Of a stretch of 64,000 nt of DNA, positions 52,325 to 60,924 are shown in pieces. Positions within the stretch are counted from its first letter, which is position 1. The number at the start of each line of letters is the position of its first letter. The translations under genes and the position numbers were made by a program. The notes under the pieces were generated by a model. It ran no database searches. It was not told the origin of the DNA and saw nothing but the letters and a program-made list of their open reading frames with translations. This stretch comes from Monomorium pharaonis (Eukaryota > Arthropoda > Insecta > Hymenoptera > Formicidae): assembly GCF_013373865.1 (NCBI RefSeq), contig NC_050473.1:1674001-1738000 (forward strand), given 5' to 3'.

Positions 52325-53809
52325 CGCGCGTATACGCGCCAAGTGACTCTGCGCACCGATTGGGCCGTCCCCGAGGGGGCCGACCCAACCGGCGTTTACC
52401 CCCTGCACTTCCTATGCAATCGCGAACTCGTACCACTTGCCGGTGCGAGTGATGCGAATGCAACGCGCCGTGAGCCGGCAGCCCTTTCGCGCGAGGAGTC
52501 GCGGTTCGCGTTTGATCGGACGCGATCTGCAAGGTGCCAAAACAAGCGTTGCAAGATTCTCAATCGGTTTTCTTGTCACGCCGTTTTAATTCTCGAAATG
52601 ATTGCCCTATTTTTACGCGAACCAAATTATATTTGTGTGAATTTCCTTCTTCCGTTAGTACAGTTTTCAGCAAATTCTCACATAAATCACGTTAAGAGTT
52701 ACAGCTTTTATTTTATTTCCAGTAGCAGATTGAAATTTTATCATCTAATTTTTGTCGCTCATCTTTTATACTAATCTTTATATAATATGTAATATCTGAG
52801 AATTTATCACGCTTTTAATTAGAATTCCGTTAGTCAGTAAAGAAACAGAAAGAGAGCTCATTCATTAAATAATCGTTACGGCGGTCCATTAGAAAACGAG
52901 TTGAGACTGGCATAACTTGGCCCATCTCCTCTGTCTCAGGCATACGAGAGAGAAGCCAATTTGTAATACGGTGACGCAAGAGCTCGCCGCTGCGTTTGAT
53001 CATCGTTTGTGTAACGCACGGCATTTACATTGGGAAATAATTAAATATCGAATTAATTTGCGTCACCGCGTCGAATTGATGGACGGATTACGCGCCTGGT
53101 GCTGCATCAATTGTAACGCGACGTTCTATCGAAAGCGAATAACGATGGAACTTTCAGACAGGCGCACCTCGGACGTTTGAGAGTGCGATGTCGAAAAAGT
53201 GAAAGCCCGAAACTGTTCTATGCTCGCGTGAGGAGACACTTTCTCGTCGCTTAAATCCGACTCGGCAAAAATCAGTAAAATGCAGCGTCAGAAATCTTAC
53301 TTCGAACGAATGCAATTTGCACGAAGTCAAGCTTCTTTCTGCGTGTTGCCAATTGCCGTCGTCCTTCTGCCTGCATAAATGATCCAAGGAGTCAAGGCCT
53401 TGAATAGAGTCAGTCGAATTCTTCAGTTTAACCGTTACTCTCCAAGTTTATGTTTACATTTCGCTCATCTTACGTTTACTAATAACTCTTCGGAATATTT
53501 AGTGATTGTTTTACGTTCAATTATTCCTCGAAATATTCAAAGAGTCAGTCTGTAAAAAGCCTTTCCCTCATAATGCCGCGTTGAAGAATCGTTTCAAGGG
53601 AGAAATTTATCGTGTTCACATCACAAAAGGACGCACGTAGACGTAAAAAAAAAAAGAGGTAATAATTTTCACATAGGAAGGAACTTACCCTCGCAGAACA
53701 GGATGACGTCGGTGAGACTTTCGCTTTTGAATAAATTCGAGAACGTCGTTGCTAGATTGCTGCCGAAACTGTTCCACTTGAGGCAGAACTGCTGCTGATG
53801 AGAGTCCAT
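22724..53809 (-). CDS. chinmo: Chinmo (chronologically inappropriate morphogenesis), BTB/C2H2 zinc-finger transcription factor
   Basis: Six coding exons, in transcription order: 53809-53689, 39695-39475, 39091-38703, 38244-37997, 37876-37580 and 22953-22724. All junctions are GT-AG and all phases agree (1,0,2,1,1). The total is 1506 nt, 501 residues plus stop. The N-terminal FCLKWNSFGSNLATTFSNLF and the following BTB domain (about residues 5-115, ending SFLKAAECLQVKGLS) match Chinmo rather than Lola, Broad, Fruitless or Mod(mdg4). A Gly/Ser/Asn-rich linker follows, then a disordered Pro/His/Glu-rich middle. Two C2H2 fingers lie at the C terminus (C431-x2-C434-x12-H447-x4-H452 and C459-x2-C462-x12-H475-x4-H480). 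In Drosophila, Chinmo is a nuclear repressor that sets temporal identity of neuroblast progeny and germline stem-cell sex maintenance, and it is down-regulated by let-7/miR-125. Two introns of about 14 kb are typical of a developmentally regulated gene. Hymenopteran annotations sometimes call such genes tramtrack-like. Confidence 0.92.
25203..25229. repeat. GA microsatellite
   Basis: Around 12 GA units in a wider purine-rich tract, intron 5 of chinmo. Runs of this kind are binding platforms for GAGA factor in flies, but function here is unknown. Confidence 0.75.
26841..26881. repeat. GA microsatellite
   Basis: About 20 uninterrupted GA units flanked by purine-rich sequence, intron 5 of chinmo. 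Confidence 0.85.
28437..28476. repeat. ACGC tetranucleotide array
   Basis: About nine ACGC units with one TACG interruption. A second array of the same unit lies at 48553-48585 in intron 1. Confidence 0.85.
29233..29266. repeat. GGT/GAT trinucleotide run
   Basis: GATGGTGATGAT followed by a GGT run of about 7 units, intron 5 of chinmo. It encodes poly-Gly or poly-Pro shadows only. Confidence 0.75.
31722..31911. mobile_element. MITE with about 85-bp terminal inverted repeats, TA target duplication (mariner type)
   Basis: The 190-bp element starts CACGGAGATAATTTTCTC and ends GAGAAAATTCTCTCCGTG. The two arms pair over about 85 nt with only scattered mismatches and meet at a short AT-rich loop. 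TA flanks both ends, the duplication made by Tc1/mariner transposases. It has no coding capacity, so it would depend on an autonomous relative. It sits in chinmo intron 5. Confidence 0.85.
37580..37876 (-). CDS. chinmo: chinmo coding exon 5 (linker with psi-K-x-E motif)
   Basis: Acceptor TTCGCAG precedes 37876 and the donor GTGAGT follows 37580. The first residues read DLRIKQEPMELTDRE, in which IKQE fits the SUMO-acceptor consensus (Lys331). The rest is a charged helix followed by a Pro/Ala/Thr-rich stretch (HPPTPDQSPAAPTTPAS). It ends in phase 1, matching the zinc-finger exon. Confidence 0.88.
37877..37996 (-). other. chinmo: chinmo intron 4 (120 bp)
   Basis: Short intron between exons 4 and 5 with donor GTGAGAG and acceptor TTCTTCGCAG. 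Nothing else is seen in it. Confidence 0.85.
37997..38244 (-). CDS. chinmo: chinmo coding exon 4 (linker)
   Basis: Acceptor TTTTTAG, then one base completing Arg, then SPSDVDTLGRASVLRDG. The exon is rich in Pro, His and Ser and ends in a Glu/Arg-rich helix (ELEQQLERARSEERSN). The donor is GTGAGAG. No known domain is seen. It is assigned to chinmo by exact phase continuity and by sitting between exons 3 and 5. Confidence 0.88.
38245..38702 (-). other. chinmo: chinmo intron 3 (458 bp)
   Basis: Donor GTGAGG, acceptor TTTTTAG. No features recognised inside. Confidence 0.85.
38703..39091 (-). CDS. chinmo: chinmo coding exon 3 (BTB end, glycine-rich linker)
   Basis: Starts VKGLSIIEHEKLAVEQ, the end of the BTB domain. 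It then runs into Asn/Ser and a long Gly-rich low-complexity tract with interrupted GGC/GGT codons, followed by VADMSDMSESGEATMVKN and a YYDSPPKKLM tail. It ends in phase 2 before GTGAGG, and the Arg codon is completed by exon 4. The basic KKLMR could contribute to nuclear import. Confidence 0.93.
39092..39474 (-). other. chinmo: chinmo intron 2 (383 bp)
   Basis: Donor GTACGT, acceptor CAAATCCAG. The middle part is AT-rich. No features recognised inside. Confidence 0.85.
39475..39695 (-). CDS. chinmo: chinmo coding exon 2 (BTB core)
   Basis: Acceptor TTACAG precedes 39695, and the donor GTACGT follows Gln114. It carries the conserved KAHRLILAACSKHF, the LEFMYRGEVHVSQESL segment and SFLKAAECLQ, the dimerisation core of the BTB domain. 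The incoming phase (two bases) matches the single G left by exon 1 across a 14 kb intron. Confidence 0.95.
40357..40640 (+). mobile_element. Possible piggyBac-like terminal fragment
   Basis: TTAA at 40357-40360 is followed by CCCTAGAGTGCTAC. PiggyBac elements insert at TTAA and begin CCCTAGA. The next 280 nt are AT-rich, unlike the GC-rich sequence before them. No matching TCTAGGG-TTAA end was found downstream, so this would be a truncated copy or a chance match. The right limit is arbitrary. Confidence 0.3.
46650..46870. repeat. AT-rich dispersed repeat, copy 1
   Basis: The segment AAAATTTTATATCAAAAATTACTATG recurs, with few changes, at about 49.07 kb. A second part (CATAGTATTTACA) recurs inverted near 49.32 kb. 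The copy also contains a short inverted pair, TAAACAGTAA and TTACTGTGTTT. It is probably a small foldback transposon relic. Confidence 0.5.
48258..48301. repeat. TA microsatellite
   Basis: About 21 uninterrupted TA units, intron 1 of chinmo. Likely to be length-polymorphic. Confidence 0.9.
48553..48585. repeat. ACGC tetranucleotide array
   Basis: About eight ACGC units, the same unit and phase as the array at 28437. Confidence 0.85.
49063..49425. mobile_element. Foldback/MITE-like element with a nested inverted-repeat insertion
   Basis: The outer arms (CGCACGAAGAAAATTTTATA at 49063 and its diverged complement near 49390-49425) enclose a second palindrome at 49101-49274. The inner arms begin CCCAGAGAGAAAGATTT and end AAATCTTTCTCTCCCTG. 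Its centre holds two direct copies of a roughly 30-nt unit containing CTTTAGTTTTA. Related to the repeat at 46.65 kb, which lacks the inner palindrome. Confidence 0.6.
51450..51471. repeat. GT microsatellite
   Basis: About ten GT units, intron 1 of chinmo. Confidence 0.8.
52296..52322. repeat. GA microsatellite
   Basis: About 13 GA units about 1.4 kb downstream (in transcription order) of chinmo coding exon 1, within intron 1. Confidence 0.8.
53689..53809 (-). CDS. chinmo: chinmo coding exon 1 (N terminus, start of BTB)
   Basis: Begins at the ATG at 53809 (MDSHQQQFCLKWNSFGSNL) and ends in a phase-1 G before the donor GTAAGTTCC. It encodes residues 1-40 and the first part of the BTB fold (SLTDVILFCEG). 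The start is supported because the typical TTK-group BTB N terminus (QQFCLKWN) follows directly. Confidence 0.93.
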
Positions 53810-54966
53810 GGTGCCACCCTTAGGTTCAACTCCGTGTCCTTCACCGTTCCTCTCGCAGCCACCTTCCAGTAGGTATTTACCTCCTTGCTCGCGCTCGTGC
53901 CCAATTGCTCGTCCAGCTACGCAGAAAACAATCTCGATTATCGACCGGTCCTCCTTCTCTTTCTCGTCAAAGAGAATACACTCACGGATGTTACAGTAAT
54001 TAAATTTCGATAAAAATATAATTCAATAAAATTGTCAAGAGGTTGAAAAAAGTCGACAATCAGGAAGGGAACGTTTCGCATCAAGAAACTCGTATCCTCC
54101 TCGTCAATTTATTCGCCATTCTACGCAATTATCAAGCTGGTGTGTACGCTGTAACGAAATCTCTCGTCCGTGAATGAACGCGCGCGATTCACGAAAGAAT
54201 AATATACATATAACAGTTCGACCGAGTGTCACCAGCTTTGAGTGTCGGATGTTGGTGACTCCGAGATACGAGATATCGCTCACAAATGCGACATACCTCT
54301 TACGCGATTCACTGGCTCCGTACGTAATATGTGTTTATCGTGACAGAGAAATCGGGCGTGCAGCGGGGGGATCCGGCGCTACCAGCCGACGTTGTTTTCA
54401 CGCGCGCGTCACGGACGGAATTCCAGTTGTCCAGAGTGTCGCTCACCGCGTCAGCGGAGTGTTCTGCCAGTTTGAAATCCGGAGGAGGGGGGAAGAGGGG
54501 GGAGAGTCACGAACTCCGGCGATCGCACGATGCCGGCGGCGCCTTGTCAAAATTCCACCGCATTTCCGCGCGATAAAACGCCGAGAAGCGAGAAGAGGAG
54601 ACCTTGCCGATGGCAGGCAAGGGGCGTGTCAGCGGAACAGCCGCTCCGCGACTTCATTCACGGATCTCTCACGGAGGCGCGTAATGTGGTGCCCGACAAA
54701 CGGCAACCGGCGACGCTACTCCGAAATGCACTTTAGTCTCTGTTTCGCGCGGCGGATGGGGAACTCGCCGCCGCTACCGGAAGAGGATGAAGAAGTAGAG
54801 AAAAGCTTGACGCCGCGGGTTTTGACACGTGTTCTCTACGCGGCGCGTGATCCGCGCGTGTATCGACTGTGCATCGTATCGCCGGTCCCGACTGATCCTA
54901 TCGACCCAGAGAGGTGTGTGGAATGCGGCACCGCGGGAAAGTAGAACTCGTCGTGGTGTTGGTCCG

Positions 54967-55000
54967 GGACCAACCGACGCACCGAATAGACGACGACTGA
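54967..55000 (-). promoter_or_regulatory. chinmo: Candidate chinmo core promoter (Inr + DPE)
   Basis: On the minus strand an initiator TCAGT lies at 55000-54996. Counting its A (54998) as +1, positions +28 to +32 read GGTCC, a full match to the DPE consensus RGWYV at the required spacing. No TATA box is seen. It lies 1.2 kb upstream of the chinmo ATG, on the right strand and in a GC-rich setting. The 5' UTR could be continuous or spliced. Confidence 0.45.
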
Positions 55001-56384
55001 CTACTATACGCACTCGCCGGCCGAAATCGAGTCACCACCGGCTTGCATCGCGCATCGGCACATGAACGAATCGCGCGTGACTGTGTCGTCGTTCGCGGTG
55101 CGGCCGGGCCCGGGTGCGCGCGGTCGCCGTGCGGGAGGGTCCATCGCGCCGTGCGCGCGGGAGCCGAAAAATCGCGGGCGCGAGCGAGAGGGAACGGGTA
55201 CGAGAGAGGAGAAGGAGGAGGAGGAGGAGGAGGGGAAGGCCGGCAACACGCGGTACGACGCGGGACGGCAGGGGACGGGAACGGACCGCTCGAGAGGGAG
55301 CCAGGAAGACAGAGAGAGGGACAAGGGAGAACGTAACGCTGAGGGACCGCCGCCGTATGCTAGTGTATCGTCGAGAAGAGTGTGAATATGGGTCATCGGT
55401 GGCGATGCAAATGCGACGGTTACACGGAACCTAAGCGCGCGCGTGTGTGCGTGTGCGCTTGTGTGGAGGGGGGGTTTTCGGTGCTCTCTTCGAGCACCCG
55501 GCAAAACGCGGAATCACCGGGGCAAGGGGAAACAGGACCGCACCGGGTGGGTGGCCAGGGGCGGGGGATTGACGATTTGGTGGCTTCTTCTTCGGAGGGG
55601 TAGGGATCGTTGGAACGGCGAAGCGATTGCTTAAGGCTAGGAGTTCGACTCTCGCGATTCTCCCCTCCTATTCTCTTCCTCTCTCTCCCTCTCTCTATCT
55701 CTCTTTCTCTTTCTCTCTCTCTACGCTGAAGAACTTTTTCACTCTTTCGCTCCCGCGCGTTCTATCTCGTTTCATCTCATTTTCGACATTAGCCTCTCCC
55801 TCTTCCTCCCCGGCCCCTAACGTTTCTAAGGTATCACGCGTCCCCACTTGCTTGTTCTCGTCCAGGGCCGCATCGCGGGAGCGAAACGTCACATCACGCA
55901 ATAGAAGAGGAATCTTTTGCTGCGTGCAAGCGACAACCTTGATAAGCGCATGTGCGCGCAGATGTCTGGAGAACAATTTGCATATTCCAAGTAAAGTTCG
56001 AAAACGTCTCTTGGCCATCTCGACATTATTTATCGCTCTTGTGTATCTTGTGTAGGCGAAACCGCCAGGCTCGGCACAGTCATATCATAGCGTGCCTAAA
56101 CTGAAATAAAAAAATCGGTGGAGCTGCGCGATCGATGCCCATCGCTAGAAGAACCACCGGCGGCACGAAAAGCGAAGGTAGAGAGGAAATTTAGGCGTTG
56201 GAGGCGCCTCGAGAGTTGCGTGGCTCCGGAACCGCGCGAAAGGAGGAGCGCGGAGAGTGAAGGAGGTGAAGGAGGAGGAGGAGGAGGCCGAAAAAAGAGG
56301 AGGGGGATGTACGCACCGCGGTGGTGAAGTAGGTGGGGGTTCGTGGTATCGCGTGGTGGCAAAACGCACGCTGGTCGGCAGAGA

Positions 56385-56390
<6 letters not shown>

Positions 56391-56440
<50 letters not shown>
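56391..56440. repeat. GA microsatellite
   Basis: About 23 GA units on the plus strand, about 1.4 kb upstream of the candidate chinmo promoter. The longest GA run in the window. Confidence 0.9.
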
Positions 56441-56442
<2 letters not shown>

Positions 56443-57156
56443 TCCGAGAGGGAGGCTCAAGGTCGCTGCGGGGCCGCACACGCGCCTCAACCGCGCGCGC
56501 ACACACGCACGCGTATCTCCGCATTGCGCACGCACGCCGGTATATACATACGTCGCTGCAACACGGGCGTGTGCACGGATGCGCGCCCGCGCGCTGCAGC
56601 GTAGGTCGCGGGCGCGCGCGTGCGTGCGTGTGTGCGTGTCTTTGGCAATGTGTGCGCGCGCGTCCGCCAGCGTCGTAATTCGGCGCTCTTATGGCGGCGG
56701 TATTATGTCATCGCATACGCGCGTCGGAAAAACAGAGCTCTGGTCTCCTCTCGCGAGCGGCTTCTCGAAAAAAAAAAATTGTATATACGCGGAAGGGTGT
56801 GCGTTATATATCGGCGATTTTCTGCGCTTCATCTCGTCCCGAAAGAAAGATGCGGATAATAGGTAGGCGTGTATCGTCCGCATTTTTTTCTCTCTCGCTC
56901 GCGCCATCAGCGAGCCTCTATTCGCGTAGGAAATTTCGCAGAAGCCGTGAAAAATCGACGAAGGCGGACGAAAATAGACGCGGCGCTTCTTCCGATCCTG
57001 CATTCGCAATGTAACACGCGTAAGCTTCCGTAATCACGCGATAGCGTAACTCGATATATACATGCCGCGCCGATGGCAGCCGACTTTGCGTGGTCGGGCG
57101 AATATGAGGCGATCTAACTTCCGCGAGGAGAAAAATTGGGCAACTCGGCGAAATGA

Positions 57157-57180
57157 AAAAAAAAAAAAAAAAAAAAAAAA
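57157..57180 (+). repeat. Poly(A) run
   Basis: An uninterrupted run of about 24 A. It could be a retroposed tail or a simple repeat. No retrotransposon sequence is visible next to it. Confidence 0.8.
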
Positions 57181-60100
57181 TGAAAGAAGACCGCGACGTG
57201 GTCGACAAGGAGTGTCGTTTTCCTTCACGTCACGGGGATGGTTGAGTACAACGAGGCATAGCGACGACGGTATTGCCTGGCAAGTATATGGAAAAGGATG
57301 GCGTCGTGATGTCGAGTTAATGCAAACGAAGAGAGGGAGGAAGGGTGGTCTCTTATATGAAAAGAGCGTATCGCGACTCAACGAGAAAAACACGAACGGC
57401 GCCTGGTTCGGTGAATGCTATTTTGTGGGGCGTCTCTTAGCAATAACCGCGTACGCCGTATATGGGTAATAGGAGAAAGTCGTCATTGTCGTAGGTTTCA
57501 TCTTTTTTTTTCTCTCTCTTTTTTTTTCGCCCAGGAAGGAAACCGTATTAGCGCGTTACAACGAATACGAGCCCCAATTCGATTCGACTAAGCAACGCCG
57601 CGTGCTTGATACGCTCAATGCGCTTTGAGAACGCGCTAGCGCTTTCATAGGAAGTGCCGCCCGTTATTACTTGGGCAAATTGAAGTCGCGTATAGGGGAT
57701 ATCAGCGACAATCCAATCGTAAAGATAGATGGGAGTTTCTAGTCTTAATTCCTACAACATGGTTGCGCTCGCGGCACCGAATACAGCGATCCTGTTACAT
57801 CACCGAAAACGTGTATGTGCATTTTCATTAGGCTCGTTAATCTACTTGACGAAAATTCACATCACGTACTGGGAAAAATGTAAATAGGAAGGAAGTATCG
57901 GCTGTGCTCAGGCCGACTTGAAAACGACAAGCATCAAAATCGTGGAAAATAAATTCTATGGAAGGGTTGCTTCGATAGAATTCAATGTTGTAATCGGTCT
58001 CTGCTAAAGCCAACTGCTACAGTATATTGCCTTCGGCGAGAGATACGAAAGAGAAATGAAGGAAGAAGAGATATCTGCACGAATCCCACGAATAATCGTC
58101 CGGGGATGGAGAAAACGCACCCAAAGGGTTGATCGGGCTGACGAAAATGCCTGAGCGAGAGACGCAAACACGTTCGACGATAACGGAACGATTCGAGTAA
58201 AAGAAGAAGAGGAGATACGCGTTCTCTGTTTACACCGAGTAATAGATAACTCGCGTGAAGACAATACGTAATTTCGCTCTGATTTCGTTTCGTTGCACAT
58301 CTTCCATTGGGAAAGAATTGAGTAAATTGAAAATTGCAGCGTTCATTATTTTAGGAGAACAATATAAGTGACGTACGTTTCATTATTTTATCTGTTTTTA
58401 AAGACTTATATTTTGAAAACTGCACGGCTATTGAGGAAGCTGGCACTGCATGAAAGATTTTTGTAAGGACTTCTACATATGAGATAAAGAAATATGGATA
58501 ATTAATATAATATCACCGTGAGCTAATTGAGCCGTAACTTGGCACAGCGGAAGCTAATTTGGAGGTCAATGTCTCCGGGACTAGTTTGAGATAACAGGTT
58601 GCCAGCGCGTAATGAAATAAGCGTTTTAAAGTGAAGTCGCGGAAGAAGAAAGGCTAATCAGCTTTCGCCGACGTAGGTAAAAAGTCACGAGTTTTTTTTT
58701 CTCGTGGGATCGTCGTCGTAAATTATTTCAATCAGGCGCGATGACGTCAGCGCATTTTTGCCGGCGACAAATAATCGAGGATCGGACGTCAATGTGGATG
58801 ACGGCCTCTGGGGACGATCTGCGTGCAGCTTGCAACTTTCATATCTCGTAAAATTCTGCCTTTCACGCCTTCACGGAACGACGGCAAATATCTCCGGTAG
58901 TGAAAGGTCGACGTCACGTTGGATATTTCGATCGGCGTTTCGCCGATTTTTTAACAAGTAAATAAGTAACAAATAATTGATTATATCATATGTTAGCAAT
59001 AAATAATTAATTCGCCATCAATTAGCAGACGTCATCGCTTTGCGACTCGGAAATATACGCGAAAGCTCAAAGGAAAGAACAAGAAGGAAGAAACACCCTC
59101 ACCGTAATTACACGTCCTTTCACGAGTCCTCGGTGCAACGCGTCCGGGGATGCGCTTTCGCTGCGCCGGTCATGCTGGCGTGTCGTCGTCCCTCGGGAAG
59201 AGAAATCGCGCTTACAAATCACCGTGACTCATTCACAAGACAATGAGCAGAAGTGCAGGGAGGCGCGGTAACTGCGGCGTGCGATTACGACAATCGACGG
59301 GATAGCCGCAGCGTGTACGCGAGATCAACGTCGATCGTCTCTCCGAGGAGGACGATAGGCACCACTCTTCGTCAAGTCTCGCAGTCCGGAGGCGCGCAAA
59401 TAAAGCACGATAGGCACCGAAAACGCCCAGCGCGAAGCACGATCTGAATTGGACTGTTCTACGGGTTATGCCCGGCTCGTTCCGACTTCCCCTCTCTTTC
59501 TCTTTCTTTCGCGGGCTCGTTCCTCCTCCGCCCCGCCGGCGGCCCTATGGTTTTGGGTCGGCTTAACAGTGTGCCCCTACTAGTGGATTTGACCGTCACA
59601 CGAGCGAGCAGCGCGATGTCTTCCTCCGCTGCATAGTGCTCCCTGATAAGCTTCCGGAATGCGACACGTTCCCTTCCCCGAAATTCTTATCGCGAGCAAC
59701 CAAATGTCATTCTTTTGCAGGTACGAAGCGATTGCTTGCTCCTCTCATTTTGTATTTCTGCATTTTAAAAATTTGGACCAGGATCATGTATGCTGTATTT
59801 AGTACTGATTATCAATAAATATGTCCGGCGCGCGAAAGGAACCCGAATAATTAATTATCTAGCATAACTAATAATATAACCGAATTTGCTGTATAAATTT
59901 AATTTTAATATAAAAGCATGCATATTATGATTATTTTTTAATAAAAATTTTAATATCTAAATTAATGTTATACATACACGTGAAATTAAATAAAGTATCA
60001 AATTCAGTAATAATTTGGGTCGAACATAAACAAAAAAATTACATAATTTAATTCTTACAAAATATAAAATGATATTTATTTTTAGGCTTGTATTTTTTAT

Positions 60101-60424
60101 AATATTAAATTTTTCATTCTTTATAAAAATTATTTCATTTTTTGTCTTTGTCTGGTATATAGAAAAAATTCAAATAATTACTTTAATTTGGTATCTGACG
60201 ATCAAATTTCTATTTTAAAAATTGTTTCATTGATAATTGTCTTCTAGCTCGGTTTTCACAGTATAGAGTAACCTTGTTCGAAAAGTCCGTTCAGTAAGAT
60301 TCGTCAAGCAAACGATCTTGAAAAGCGTCGCGGAAGTCGCGTTGACTTTTTCGTGCGCCCGGGGCCGCGAAGGAACGGTTTTTCTGGTCGCCGTGTAAAG
60401 CGAACGGCAGCGCAATAAATTTTC

Positions 60425-60924
60425 NNNNNNNNNNNNNNNNNNNNNNNNNNNNNNNNNNNNNNNNNNNNNNNNNNNNNNNNNNNNNNNNNNNNNNNNNNNN
60501 NNNNNNNNNNNNNNNNNNNNNNNNNNNNNNNNNNNNNNNNNNNNNNNNNNNNNNNNNNNNNNNNNNNNNNNNNNNNNNNNNNNNNNNNNNNNNNNNNNNN
60601 NNNNNNNNNNNNNNNNNNNNNNNNNNNNNNNNNNNNNNNNNNNNNNNNNNNNNNNNNNNNNNNNNNNNNNNNNNNNNNNNNNNNNNNNNNNNNNNNNNNN
60701 NNNNNNNNNNNNNNNNNNNNNNNNNNNNNNNNNNNNNNNNNNNNNNNNNNNNNNNNNNNNNNNNNNNNNNNNNNNNNNNNNNNNNNNNNNNNNNNNNNNN
60801 NNNNNNNNNNNNNNNNNNNNNNNNNNNNNNNNNNNNNNNNNNNNNNNNNNNNNNNNNNNNNNNNNNNNNNNNNNNNNNNNNNNNNNNNNNNNNNNNNNNN
60901 NNNNNNNNNNNNNNNNNNNNNNNN
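60425..60924. other. Assembly gap (500 N)
   Basis: Exactly 500 unknown bases, which suggests a fixed-size scaffold gap rather than a measured distance. Open frames that run across it are artefacts. Confidence 0.99.

Larger units (their letters stand above)
39696..53688 (-). other. chinmo: chinmo intron 1 (14.0 kb)
   Basis: Separates the N-terminal exon from the BTB core exon. It contains a possible piggyBac-like end at 40357, two related inverted-repeat elements (46.65-46.87 and 49.06-49.43 kb), a TA microsatellite at 48258-48301, an ACGC array at 48553-48585, a GT run at 51450-51471 and a GA run at 52296-52322. No coding exon or RNA gene was recognised. Confidence 0.75.
53810..60424. other. 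Upstream region of chinmo, no further gene recognised
   Basis: Very GC- and purine-rich from 54.3 to 56.7 kb, with GGA-rich and GA tracts, and more AT-rich after 57.5 kb. It probably contains chinmo 5' UTR sequence and promoter elements (see the candidate at 54967-55000). Long open frames such as 54174-54944 on the plus strand have no recognisable domains and reflect low stop density in GC-rich DNA. Confidence 0.6.

Noticed and set aside
51905..52774. 289-codon open frame on the plus strand
   Set aside because: Contains a GA microsatellite translated as RERERE and no conserved segment; antisense to chinmo intron 1.
54174..54944. 256-codon open frame on the plus strand
   Set aside because: No recognisable domain, no splice or promoter context, and stop-poor GC-rich sequence explains its length.
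55620..55665. tRNA-like T-arm sequence (GGAGTTCGACTCTC)
   Set aside because: No A-box or pairing acceptor stem upstream.
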